This document shows, in pieces, positions 9,158-19,000 of a stretch of 64,000 bases of DNA (the first letter of the stretch is position 1; the number at the start of each line of letters is the position of its first letter). Made by a program: the position numbers and the translations under genes. The notes below the pieces were generated by a model that worked only from the letters and a program-made list of their open reading frames with translations, ran no database searches and was not told the DNA's origin. Source of the DNA: JABCYV01 sp963696025 (GTDB lineage: Bacteria; Acidobacteriota; Terriglobia; Terriglobales; Acidobacteriaceae); the NCBI GenBank assembly GCA_963696025.1, contig CAVOII010000010.1, positions 713,496-777,495 on the forward strand, in the 5' to 3' direction.

Positions 9158-11608
9158 ATGACAGAGAAGTCGCGCCCGGAGCGCTCCCCCAAGCCTAAAG
9201 AAGAACCGAGGCCGGAACCGCCCGCGCAATCGCAGGCCCTGCCCATCCTGCCGGTGCGGGACACGGTTTTGTTTCCGCATGCCGTGCTGCCGTTAACGGT
9301 AGGTCGGGAGAGTTCCGTCCAGTTGATCAATTCGCTAGGCGAGGACAAGACGATCGTTGTGGTGGCGCAGCGGGAGGCCCGCGTCGACGCTCCCCAAGCG
9401 ACCGACCTCTACACTGTAGGCACTTTGGCCATCGTGCACAAAGTGGTCAAGATGCCCAATCAGAGCCTTTTCGTCTTCGCGGAAGGCCTGGAGCGGGTGC
9501 GGTTGACGGAGTTCGTCCAGCTGACGCCATTCATGCGAGGCAGGGTTGAACCGGTACCGGAATCGATTCCGCCCAAGAGTTCCGAGGTGGAGGCTCTGCA
9601 ACGTAACGTTCTTACCCTGTTCCAACAAATTGTCGCCGGGTCTCCGACCCTGTCGGACGAGCTCTCCACCGTGGCCATGAATATTGAGGAGCCCGGTCGC
9701 CTGGTGGATTTTATTGCTTCCTCGCTGCCTTCACTGTCCACGTCCGACAAGCAGGACACGCTCGAAACCACAGACGTGCGGGTTCGACTGGAAAAGATTA
9801 ATCAGCATCTGGCCAAAGAGCTGGAAGTCCAGCAATTGCGCAATAAGATCCAGTCCGAGGTGCAGGACCGGGTGCAGCAGACACAGCGCGAATACTATCT
9901 GCGCGAGCAGATGAAGGCCATCCAGAAAGAGCTGGGTGAGCAGGACGAGGGTGCGCGCGATACCGAAGAACTTCGGCAGAAAATTGAAGCCGCCGGAATG
10001 CCCGACGAGGTTAAGAAAGAGGCTTTGAAGGAGCTGGGCCGGCTCTCTCGCATGTCACCCATGGCAGCGGATTATTCGGTAACGCGCAATTACATTGAGT
10101 GGCTCGCAGTTCTGCCCTGGGCGAAAACTTCAGGGGGCGAGGTAGACATTCTCAAAGCCAAGGAGATCCTCGATACCGACCACTACGATCTGCAGAAAGT
10201 GAAGGATCGAATTCTGGACTACCTCTCGGTGCGACGGTTGAAGCCGGGAATGAAGGGGCCGATCCTTTGCTTCGTTGGCCCGCCGGGGGTGGGCAAGACA
10301 TCGCTGGGGAAATCCATCGCGCGCGCCCTGGGCCGTAAATTCGTGCGGATCTCGCTCGGTGGGGTTCACGATGAGGCCGAGATCCGTGGTCACCGGCGCA
10401 CTTACATCGGTGCCTTGCCCGGACAAATTATCCAGGGCATCCGACGCGCTGAGACTAAAGACCCAGTATTCATGCTCGACGAAATCGATAAAGTCGGGCG
10501 CGATTTCCGCGGCGATCCGGCGTCGGCGCTACTCGAAGCTCTCGATCCGGAGCAGAACTCAACTTTTCGGGATAACTACCTCGACGTGACATTCGATCTG
10601 TCGAAAGTCCTGTTCATTACGACGGCCAACATGCTGGACCCGGTTGCGGAGCCATTGCGCGATCGCATGGAGATCATCGAACTGCAGGGCTACACCGAGG
10701 AGGAGAAGGTCCATATCGCTTTCCAATACCTCATTCCGCGACAGATCGAAGAGAACGGTGTAACCAAGGAACAGATTGAGTTCCCTGAGGGGGGCATCAG
10801 CTATCTGATCCGGCACTACACGCGTGAAGCTGGCGTCCGAAACCTGGAGCGCAACATTGGCACCATTTGCCGCAAGCAGGCGCGCCGGCTGGCAGAGGGC
10901 AAGACGCAAAAGCTGGTAGTGACCAAGGAAGTGGTCCAGGAATTTCTGGGTGGCATCAAGGTGCGCAGTGAAGGCGAGATTGCGGAACGCACTCGCCGTG
11001 CGGGTGTTGTAGTGGGTCTGGCTTGGACGCCTTCAGGTGGTGACATTCTGTTCGTTGAAGCCAACACCATGAAGGGTAAGGGCGGTTTCACCATGACCGG
11101 GCAGATTGGCCAGGTCATGCAGGAGTCAATGCAGGCAGCCCTGACCTGGGTGCGCTCCAATGCGACCCAACTCGGGATTGAAGAAAATTTCTTCGCCGAG
11201 CATGACATCCACATTCACGTTCCGGCAGGTGCGATCCCGAAAGATGGCCCATCTGCAGGCGTGACCATGGCAACGGCGCTCGTTTCCTTGCTCACCGGCC
11301 GGCCGGTGCGCCCGCTGACTGCCATGACCGGAGAGATCACACTGAGTGGCAACGTCCTGCCGATAGGCGGCGTCAAGGAAAAGGTCCTGGCAGCCAAGCG
11401 AGCGGGAGTGCGAGACGTGATTCTGCCGGCAGAAAACAAGATGAATGTGGATGAGGACCTCACGCCCGAGCAACTCGAGCATCTGAACATTCACTATGTC
11501 AAGACGATTGCCGAAGTCTTGGATCTGGCTCTGCCTTCCACAGCGGGAGAAGAAAGGCACGATGAAGTGGAGCGAGAAAAAGTTCTCGCTGAGCAAGCCG
11601 TGACATAA
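9158..11608 (+). CDS. lon: Lon ATP-dependent protease
   Basis: An 816-residue cytosolic AAA+ serine protease that degrades misfolded and regulatory proteins. Order: a short Pro/Glu-rich N-terminal tail, LonN substrate-binding domain (about 30-230), coiled-coil stretch, AAA+ module with Walker A GPPGVGKTS (about 373-381) and Walker B VFMLDEIDK (about 436-444), then the Lon protease domain with S699 in DGPSAGVTM and the catalytic-lysine region GGVKEK (K740-K742). ATG 9158 is chosen because AAGGAG lies 4 bases upstream; a TTG at 9131 in the same frame falls inside the HAIR-like operator. Full length for a bacterial LonA. It stands as a single gene ending in a strong terminator, and the operator suggests heat-shock control. 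Confidence 0.96.
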   Translation: MTEKSRPERSPKPKEEPRPEPPAQSQALPILPVRDTVLFPHAVLPLTVGRESSVQLINSLGEDKTIVVVAQREARVDAPQATDLYTVGTLAIVHKVVKMPNQSLFVFAEGLERVRLTEFVQLTPFMRGRVEPVPESIPPKSSEVEALQRNVLTLFQQIVAGSPTLSDELSTVAMNIEEPGRLVDFIASSLPSLSTSDKQDTLETTDVRVRLEKINQHLAKELEVQQLRNKIQSEVQDRVQQTQREYYLREQMKAIQKELGEQDEGARDTEELRQKIEAAGMPDEVKKEALKELGRLSRMSPMAADYSVTRNYIEWLAVLPWAKTSGGEVDILKAKEILDTDHYDLQKVKDRILDYLSVRRLKPGMKGPILCFVGPPGVGKTSLGKSIARALGRKFVRISLGGVHDEAEIRGHRRTYIGALPGQIIQGIRRAETKDPVFMLDEIDKVGRDFRGDPASALLEALDPEQNSTFRDNYLDVTFDLSKVLFITTANMLDPVAEPLRDRMEIIELQGYTEEEKVHIAFQYLIPRQIEENGVTKEQIEFPEGGISYLIRHYTREAGVRNLERNIGTICRKQARRLAEGKTQKLVVTKEVVQEFLGGIKVRSEGEIAERTRRAGVVVGLAWTPSGGDILFVEANTMKGKGGFTMTGQIGQVMQESMQAALTWVRSNATQLGIEENFFAEHDIHIHVPAGAIPKDGPSAGVTMATALVSLLTGRPVRPLTAMTGEITLSGNVLPIGGVKEKVLAAKRAGVRDVILPAENKMNVDEDLTPEQLEHLNIHYVKTIAEVLDLALPSTAGEERHDEVEREKVLAEQAVT

Positions 11609-11636
11609 AGCTCGGGTGCCGCCTCCGCCGTTAACA

Positions 11637-11673
11637 TGCCAGTTTCCCCTTGGGGGAGCTGGCAATTTCTTTT
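11637..11673 (+). terminator. Rho-independent terminator after lon
   Basis: TGCCAGTTTCCCC pairs with GGGGAGCTGGCA around a short TT-rich loop (11637-11664), with one mismatch bulge, and is followed by ATTTCTTTT. It sits 29 bases after the lon stop codon. Confidence 0.8.
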
Positions 11674-11792
11674 GAGCTAAAGCCTTACACTACAGAGTTT
11701 ACGGTATGGAACTTATGAGCTGGAGTGGTGTTTAAACACTATGCGTGATTGTCGATGTGCGGCAGAGCTAACGGGAAGCGAAAGGAAACCTA

Positions 11793-13868
11793 ATGAAGAT
11801 AAATAAGATCCTGGCGGTTGCCATTGTCCTGGCGGGACTGTTAGCAGTGTTGCGATCGCCACTGACACTTCTTGCGCAAGATCAGGATCAAGGTCCGGGG
11901 CCGGATCAGAGTCAAGAGCAGGCTCCGAGTCAGGATCCTCCCAGCCGGGTGGCACGGCTGAATTTCTCAGACGGCTCGGTTTCGTTTCAGCCCGGAGGGG
12001 AAGGCGACTGGGTGCAGGCCGTTCCCAACCGCCCGCTCACCACGGGGGACAACCTATGGGCAGACAAGGATTCACGAGCAGAGCTGCATGTTGGTTCGAC
12101 TGCCATTCGGATCGATTCCGAAACCAGTGTCACGTTCCTCGATCTGGACGACCACACGCTGCAGCTAAAGTTATCGCAAGGTTCGGTCATTGTGCGGCTG
12201 CGCCATCTTGATGATGGTGACACGGTTGAAGTGGACACGCCAAACCTGGCATTTTCTCTGCTAACACCGGGTGAATACCGCGTCGACGTGAATGCCGACG
12301 GCAGCGAGACCGACACTCGTGTCTGGCACGGTCGAGGCGAGGCCACGGGTGGGGGCGCGAGTTACGCCGTGGTCGCCGGTCAGAACGCGCGTTTCACCGG
12401 GAACGACCAGCTGGATCATCAAATCGAGCAGCTTCCCCGCACTGATGATTTCGACAACTTCGCTTTCGCCCGCGATCAGCGTGAAGACCACTCTGAATCC
12501 GCCAACTACATTTCACCTGAGGTAACCGGCTACGAGGACCTCGACGAACATGGCCACTGGCACTACGTGGCGGACTACGGTCCGGTGTGGACCCCGTCGG
12601 CGGTGGCCGTGGGATGGGCTCCCTATCGCTATGGGCATTGGGTCTGGGTTGAACCTTGGGGCTGGACCTGGGTGGAAGATGAGCCCTGGGGCTTCGCTCC
12701 ATTCCACTATGGGCGCTGGGCCTACGTCCAAAGTTCATGGTGCTGGGTTCCTGGCCCGGTCGTCGTGCGGCCGGTCTATGCCCCGGCTCTTGTGGCGTTC
12801 ATTGGCGGTGGCGGAGCAGGATTCGCGATTGGGGTCGGTAGCGGTGTTGGCGTGGGTTGGTTCCCACTGGGTCCGCGCGAAGTCTTCGTTCCCTGGTATC
12901 GCGGCAGTCGCGAGTACGTGAACAATGTGAACATCACTAACACTCGCGTGAACGTTACGCAGGTCACTAGTGTCTACAATAACGTGACTGTTAATAAAGT
13001 TACGAACATCACCTACGTTAACCAGCACGTGTCGAACAGCGTAACAGTGGTTTCGCGCGATACTTTCGTGAATGCTCGCCCAGTGGCGGCGAACGTCGCC
13101 CATGTGGATGAAAGGCAACTGGCGGCGGCCCCAGTGACTCATCAAGTTCAGGTGCAGCCAGTCAGGGCCAGCGTGTTAGGCCCCGGCGCGCCCGCGCGCT
13201 TCAAGCCTGCCGCAGGCGTCGTAAATCGGCAAGTAGTGGCCACCAGAATGCCGACGCCGCCCAAAGAGCCATTTGAGCAGCGTCAGGCAAAAGCGAATGT
13301 ACGAACGGTGACTCCAGGCCAGCCACAGCCGGCGGCTCGCGGACAGAACGAAGCGGCTCGGCCACAGGCACAGGCACAGGCGCCTGCACCTCGGGGTCAG
13401 AACGAAGCGCCGCGGCCGCAAGCGCAAGCACCAGCCGCACGACCTGAAGCGGGAGCTCCAACGGCTCGGATGGAAGAGTCGCGGCCGGTTCCACGTCCGC
13501 CGACTGCTGGGCGCCCCGAGGAAGCGCCGCAACCGTCGCGTGCGCAGGAGCAGGCGCCTCGGCCTCAGGAGCAGGCACGTCCACAGGAACAAGGACGGAC
13601 GCTAGAGCAGGCGCCGCGCCCGCAAGAGCAAGCGCGGCCGCAGCAAGCGCAGCCCACTACAGAGCGTGTGGTACCGCGTCCGCAAAATACACAACCCGCC
13701 CATCCGCTGGTTAGACAGGCTCCGCCGGTCCAGGAGAGACCTCAACATGAGCAAAACGAAGCCCAGAAGTTCAATCAGTGGCAGCAACAGCGTCCTCAGC
13801 CAGCGTCCGCTCCCCGCCCGCCTCAGAGGTCGACGCCGCCACCACCAAAAGACGAGAAGAAAAAATAA
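11793..13868 (+). CDS. Exported FecR-domain protein with YXWV-rich core and Pro/Gln/Arg/Ala-rich tail
   Basis: A 691-residue protein; ATG 11793 has AAAGGAAA upstream. Residues 1-29 form a signal peptide. Residues about 50-200 are a FecR-type beta domain (AELHVGSTAIRID, LSQGSVIVRL, VDTPNLAFSLLTPGEYRV). Residues about 230-330 hold tryptophan/tyrosine-rich repeats of the DUF6600 type (HWHYVADYGPVWTP, YRYGHWVWVEPWGWTW, FHYGRWAYV). A Gly-rich hydrophobic stretch and an Asn/Val/Thr-rich segment follow, and about residues 490-691 are low-complexity Pro/Gln/Arg/Ala/Glu with repeated PRPQEQAR units. It is probably periplasmic or surface-located; FecR alone does not prove a sigma-regulator role, and no ECF sigma factor is adjacent. 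Confidence 0.82.
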   Translation: MKINKILAVAIVLAGLLAVLRSPLTLLAQDQDQGPGPDQSQEQAPSQDPPSRVARLNFSDGSVSFQPGGEGDWVQAVPNRPLTTGDNLWADKDSRAELHVGSTAIRIDSETSVTFLDLDDHTLQLKLSQGSVIVRLRHLDDGDTVEVDTPNLAFSLLTPGEYRVDVNADGSETDTRVWHGRGEATGGGASYAVVAGQNARFTGNDQLDHQIEQLPRTDDFDNFAFARDQREDHSESANYISPEVTGYEDLDEHGHWHYVADYGPVWTPSAVAVGWAPYRYGHWVWVEPWGWTWVEDEPWGFAPFHYGRWAYVQSSWCWVPGPVVVRPVYAPALVAFIGGGGAGFAIGVGSGVGVGWFPLGPREVFVPWYRGSREYVNNVNITNTRVNVTQVTSVYNNVTVNKVTNITYVNQHVSNSVTVVSRDTFVNARPVAANVAHVDERQLAAAPVTHQVQVQPVRASVLGPGAPARFKPAAGVVNRQVVATRMPTPPKEPFEQRQAKANVRTVTPGQPQPAARGQNEAARPQAQAQAPAPRGQNEAPRPQAQAPAARPEAGAPTARMEESRPVPRPPTAGRPEEAPQPSRAQEQAPRPQEQARPQEQGRTLEQAPRPQEQARPQQAQPTTERVVPRPQNTQPAHPLVRQAPPVQERPQHEQNEAQKFNQWQQQRPQPASAPRPPQRSTPPPPKDEKKK

Positions 13869-13897
13869 TCACCTGAATCCGCGATGTACGCCCAACG

Positions 13898-13926
13898 CCA
13901 GTTCTCGCAAGGGAACTGGTTTTTTT
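13898..13926 (+). terminator. Rho-independent terminator after the FecR-domain gene
   Basis: A perfect 7-bp stem, CCAGTTC (13898-13904) with GAACTGG (13913-13919), an 8-base loop, and seven T immediately after. It lies 30 bases beyond the stop codon and separates the FecR gene from the molybdopterin gene. Confidence 0.88.
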
Positions 13927-13997
13927 CTGAGGGCTCGAAAGTTGCCGATTCTGTGAATTTGCCCAGGCCACGGTAGACTACCGGGAACTGGGAGCTG

Positions 13998-14759
13998 ATG
14001 TACCAACTGACTTTCATGCAGGTACACGTTCTATTTTTCGGCATGCTGAAAGACCTGACCGGCCGGGCGGGCGAGTCTCTAGACCTGCCAGAGCATGCGA
14101 CCCTCGCTGACGTTGTGACTCACTACGAGAGGACTAATCCGCGCTGGAAGGATTTGATGGCTTCGATCGCGATGTCGGTTAATCGCGAATATGCCGGCCC
14201 GCAAGCCCTGCTGAAAGAAGGGGACGAGGTGGCACTGCTGCCCCCTGTGAGCGGTGGATCAGGAGAAGCGCCAGGACTACATGCTTTCAAGCATACTGCT
14301 ATCGTTCGCGAGAGAATTGACACTGAGTCACTTCTTAAGGGCATCAAGCGAGCTGAGGACGGAGCGGCTGTGGTGTTCGAAGGCATCGTGCGCGACAATA
14401 CCCGCGGACGGCGCACCCTCTACCTCGACTATGAGGCCTACGAAGAGATGGCTCTGAAGCAGATGGAGGAGCTTGCCGAGCGTGCGCTTTCTCAGTTCAA
14501 AATTCGTGATGTCGCCATCATCCACCGCCTGGGAAGGCTCGAAATCGGTGAGACCAGCGTGCTGATTGTGGTGGTCTCGGCGCATCGCGCGGCGGCCTTT
14601 GACGCCTGCCGCTGGCTCATCGACACTCTCAAGCGCAGCGTACCTATCTGGAAGAAGGAATATTTTGAAGACGGCGCCGTCTGGGCAGACGGCGAACCTT
14701 TCCCAGCCGAGGTCCCTCGTGCCGAAGGCAGCCATTCGGGAGGGCCTGCATCTAATTGA
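13998..14759 (+). CDS. MoaD-MoaE fusion, molybdopterin synthase
   Basis: A 253-residue protein joining both subunits of molybdopterin synthase, which puts the dithiolene sulfurs into precursor Z during molybdenum cofactor synthesis. Residues about 7-88 are MoaD, a ubiquitin-like sulfur carrier ending PPVSGG; residues about 100-235 are MoaE, with VVFEGIVRDNTRGR, HRLGRLEIGE and the active-site lysine region PIWKKEYFEDG. MoaD normally works through a free C-terminal Gly-Gly thiocarboxylate, so the fusion should need cleavage after Gly-Gly, as reported for mycobacterial MoaX. Start ATG 13998; ATG 14016 (MQVHVLFFG) would give a MoaD N-terminus of more usual length. The VWFA gene follows after 11 bases. 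No other moa genes are in the window. Confidence 0.92.
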   Translation: MYQLTFMQVHVLFFGMLKDLTGRAGESLDLPEHATLADVVTHYERTNPRWKDLMASIAMSVNREYAGPQALLKEGDEVALLPPVSGGSGEAPGLHAFKHTAIVRERIDTESLLKGIKRAEDGAAVVFEGIVRDNTRGRRTLYLDYEAYEEMALKQMEELAERALSQFKIRDVAIIHRLGRLEIGETSVLIVVVSAHRAAAFDACRWLIDTLKRSVPIWKKEYFEDGAVWADGEPFPAEVPRAEGSHSGGPASN

Positions 14760-14770
14760 ACGGCTCTTCC

Positions 14771-15742
14771 ATGAAATCCCTGCTTGTTCTCCTTGCAGTG
14801 GCTGGGGCGATTGCGTCTGCTCAGACGCCAAAGCCGCCGTGGGCGAGCTCTTCTGGCACCACAAAACCGACATCCCGAGATGCCGACGCCCAGGAACCTG
14901 ACACTACCTTCAAAGTGGACGTCAAGCTGGTGAACGTTTTCGTTACTGTCACCGACGACCGCGGCGCTCCCATTGCCAGCTTAAAAAAAGAGAATTTTGC
15001 GCTTCAGGAAGATGGCAAGGAGCAGAAAATCGCGGTGTTCGACAAGGAATCGGCTCTGCCGCTCTCGATTGTCCTCGCGATCGATACCAGCCTGAGTACT
15101 CGTAAGGATCTGCCACTCGAATTGGGCTCGGCGCGCCGCTTTGCCCATGCCATCCTGCGGCCCGTTGACGCCCTATCGCTTTACGAGTTCAGCGAAGTAG
15201 TAAGCGAATTGACTCCCTTTACACCAGATCTCAACCGCATCGACCGCGCCATTGGCCGTCTGCACCCCGGCTCCGCGACGGCGCTGTATGACGCGCTGTT
15301 CCTGGGTTCCGAGGCACTCGAGCTGCGGCAGGGCAGAAAGGTATTCGTGGTGATCACCGATGGGGGAGACACCATGAGCAAGGTGGACTACAAGGATGCC
15401 GTGCGCGCAGCTCAGCAAGCTGAGGCCATCGTCTATAGCGTTATCGTTGTGCCTATTGAGGCTAGCGCCGGCCGCGATACCGGAGGGGAGCACGCGCTGA
15501 TCCAGCTCTCCATGGACACTGGCGGCAAGTATTTCTACGCCACTTCCGTGCCGCAGTTGGACGATGCTTTCCGCCAGATCAGCGACGAACTGCGTACGCA
15601 ATATTTGCTGGCGTACTATCCCTCGCAGCGATTTTCTGATTCTGATTTCCGTCGCATCCAGATTACGGTCAGCGGCCTCCCGCAGGCTGCAGACTTCAAG
15701 GTGCGCCATCGCACCGGGTATTACACTTCCAAATCTCATTAA
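14771..15742 (+). CDS. Exported VWFA-domain protein (acidobacterial VWFA-related family)
   Basis: A 323-residue protein; ATG 14771 begins a signal peptide (MKSLLVLLAVAGAIASAQ). An Ala/Ser/Thr/Pro linker leads to a small beta domain with KLVNVFVTVTDDRG (about 55-68) and ENFALQEDGKEQKI (about 78-91), then a von Willebrand factor A domain (about 100-300). The metal-ion-dependent adhesion site is visible: DTSLS, then a threonine in GSATALYD, and TDGGDT. Such proteins are numerous in Acidobacteria, and their ligands are unknown. The short spacing to moaDE suggests co-transcription, though no functional link to the cofactor is evident. Confidence 0.85.
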   Translation: MKSLLVLLAVAGAIASAQTPKPPWASSSGTTKPTSRDADAQEPDTTFKVDVKLVNVFVTVTDDRGAPIASLKKENFALQEDGKEQKIAVFDKESALPLSIVLAIDTSLSTRKDLPLELGSARRFAHAILRPVDALSLYEFSEVVSELTPFTPDLNRIDRAIGRLHPGSATALYDALFLGSEALELRQGRKVFVVITDGGDTMSKVDYKDAVRAAQQAEAIVYSVIVVPIEASAGRDTGGEHALIQLSMDTGGKYFYATSVPQLDDAFRQISDELRTQYLLAYYPSQRFSDSDFRRIQITVSGLPQAADFKVRHRTGYYTSKSH

Positions 15743-16085
15743 TCAGAAATCGTAAGAGAGCATCCTTGGGCCGGTAATTGGTGCGGTTTCGAGTCTTAAG
15801 CAAAGTTTTGAAGCTGTACGTGGTTGACGAGACAAATTCCCTTGTGAAAGTCTATGAGATTGCTAATCGCAGACTCTTTGTTGCAGGGCGATGTTTCACC
15901 TCTCGGGAATAGTTCAGCCCCGAGGGAATTTTTCTGCGCTGCCGGCATTAGTCCTTGGCCGGCGGAATCCTCAAAACTGCAGTCTTCTGCCTTCCTCAGG
16001 CCGGATAGTGGCTAGCTGGGCAATTTTCGGGAGGGTCCTCGCGGGAAAGTCGAATCTTCGTAGGGAAGGTAAAAGGTCAACGATC
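15743..16085. other. Leader/spacer upstream of the first TonB receptor
   Basis: About 340 bp without a convincing gene. The receptor frame remains open back to ATG 15891, but the 65 residues it would add (15891-16085) show no signal-peptide or conserved character, so I treat them as untranslated. I see no defined terminator, promoter or riboswitch that I can support. Confidence 0.5.
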
Positions 16086-19000
16086 TTGCGTAATCCTGGT
16101 TTCGCTTGCTCGGCCCTAACTCGGTTGAGCTTGGTAGTCGCGGCGACTGGCGTTCTTATGGTGCCTTCGTTGACGCTCCGCGCCCAGACCGGTTCCACCG
16201 GCAATATCGCCGGGACCGTGACCGGGCCGAGAGGCAACTCCGTGAATGGAGCAGCCGTAACGCTCACTAACAAGCTGACGGGAGAAGCGTTTCATACCAC
16301 CAGCAGTCCAGCGGGAACCTACACCTTTCGCGACCTGATTCCCGCGGATTACGTGCTGCACGTGGAAGCCAAGGGGTTCAGCAGCGCGGAGCTTCTGCTG
16401 AGGATCCAGGCCGGGGCCACCGCGACCGGCGATGTGAAACTGCAGCGTCTGCCGCCGCCAGGAGTCGCACTGGTAAACACGCAGAGCGCGGCAATTGAGA
16501 GCGCTGTGACTCCCACTCAACTTGAGCAGCTTCCCACCGGCCGCAGCTTTCTCGAGCTGGCGAATCTGGAAGCGGGCGTCCAGGTACTCGATGGGCTGGT
16601 GCTGGCACCCTCGAAGAGTGGTTTCTCTTCGGCCTCGATTGGCGGCCGCACCGGACGCACCACGCGCATGAGAGTGGATGGAGTGGACGTTACTGACGAC
16701 ACCGTCGGCGCGACCACCCAAAATGTCGTGGTGGGTTCGATCCAGGAATTGCAAATTGGACAATCCAACCTGGGAGGAGCTGCCGCGCTCACATCTGCGG
16801 GTGCGGTGAATGTGCTGACAAAATCTGGCGCGAATGATCTTCACGGGGAGGTTTTCGGCAACTTTCGCAACAAAACTTTAGGCACAGCAAACTTTCCCGG
16901 CGGACAGGACAACTCTTACTCGCGCGAGGTCTTCGGCGGCGCAGTCGGAGGCGCCTTGGAAAAAGACAAGCTCTTCTTTTTTGTGGCGGGCGAGTATTTC
17001 AAACAGGATTGGATGGCGCCGGCCGTATTCAACGCGCCCTTTAATGTCGTCGATGGAAAATACAGCTCTCCTTTTCGGGAAACCGAAGTCGATGGCCGCC
17101 TGGATTACCAGTTGTCGCCGGCAGCCCGACTGTTCTACCGCTTCCTCTTCGATAACAACAACGGGATCAATTCCACTGACGGAAGCAACTTTCAACTGTT
17201 CAAGAACCATGACAATACCCCGAGCCACGCGGTCGGCTTGGACTTCAATCGTGGCGCTTATACACACAGCGTCCGCTTCGCATACAACCGTTTTTCCAAC
17301 GACATCGCGAACGCCGTTAGCGCTTTCGATCTGGCACCGAGGGTTAGTTTGAAGTTCGGCGGCGGATCCGGATTCGCCAGCGGCTCCAGCCCACTGGCGC
17401 CGCAGCATACGATCCAATCCAGCAAGGAGATCGGGTACGGTGGCGGCAGAACCCTGGGGCCGCATACGTTTCACTTTGGCTTTGAGGTGAACTGGATTGA
17501 CAGTCTGGTTTTCGCCAATTTGTTTGGCCTTGAGCCGCAAGTGAGCGCGGATACTGGTGCAGCTTCAACTGCTTTCGCGGCGACCGGACCATTCCCAGGC
17601 GGCGCGAATAATCCGCTGAATTATCCGGTTGACAGCGTCGCATTGGGGAACGGCTTTGGATGTTTCAGCGCAAAGTCCGCCTTTGGTTCTCGGTGCGGTG
17701 GTTGGGGCGACACGCGAATTCAGGCGTACGCAGCTGATCAGTGGAAACTCCTTCCGAATCTGACCATCAGTTACGGCGTGAGCTATGTGCGTGATACTGG
17801 ACGTACGGATTCCGATTTGCCCGCGATTCCTTGTTCGGCGGTGGCCAGCTCTTTCGGTCCGCTTGCTCCCTGCAGTGGCAATAGCAGTCTGTTGAATGAG
17901 TTCGGCTTTCTGCCGGGCATTGGAAATCGCGTGCGCCAGCCGAACTTGAACATCGCTCCGGGTTTCGGAGTTGCCTGGGACCCTGGCAAGAGTGGAAGAA
18001 CCGTCATCCGAGCGGGAATTGGAATGTATTATGACAATTCGGAGCTGCAGAACGTCCTGTCGGACCGTGTGGTTCGTTCTGCCACCGGTCAGTTCAACGC
18101 GCAGGCGAACGACCCGTGTGCCAGCCATGGAGTGGTGATTTTCCCTGGCAACGTGCCGCAACCCGCGACGGGCATCTGCGGACAACCGGTAGGGAACGTG
18201 GAGAACGCGATCGCAAATCTGCAGACACAATTCCAGGCGGCAAGCGCAGCACTCACGTCGAGTTCCCCGAATCCTAATTTCCTAGGCCAAGTGTTAAGCA
18301 GCCAGCAAGGCATACTGGCCCCCAACTTTCAGACTCCGCGCACAGTGCAAATGAACATCGGCCTGGAGCACCAGGTGCGCCAAGGGTCGGTGCTTAGCCT
18401 GGACTATGTGCGCAACGTGAGCACGCATTATCTGCTTGGTCAAGATACCAATCACGTTGGCGATGCAGCCTTCCTGAACACCAATGCAGCTTTGAGCGCC
18501 ATAACAGCCACGGTAACTCCGCTCGGTTGTCCAGCTGCAACCAGCGCCGGCGCCAGCTCGCAGGTGGCCGTCACTTGCTACTTGGCGAAAGTTCCGAGCG
18601 CCAGCATTGCGGATTTTGCCGGCCACGGCCTGGACTCTGGTGGCCAATATCTTGCCGGTTTTCCGGCGGCGTTATTCGGTCTGAATCCAAACAATGCCGG
18701 CGCGGCTTTCGCCGGAGTCAATCCCCTGGTGGGACGCAACGTCATGTTCTTCCCGCAGGGACGTTCGCTCTACAGCGGTGTGCAAGTGGCGCTGCGAAGC
18801 CAAATCAGCAATCCGCTGCGTAAAGTCCAAAGCATGAATCTGCTGCTGTCCTACAACCATTCGGTTTTCAAGAGCAACGTTGCCGGTGGGATCGGAGACC
18901 AGGACCTAACACCACTCGCAGCCGACTTCAACAGCCCCACCAAGTTTTTCGGACAGGCATCGCAGGACCGGAAACATCAGGTTTCCTTCGGAACGATCAT

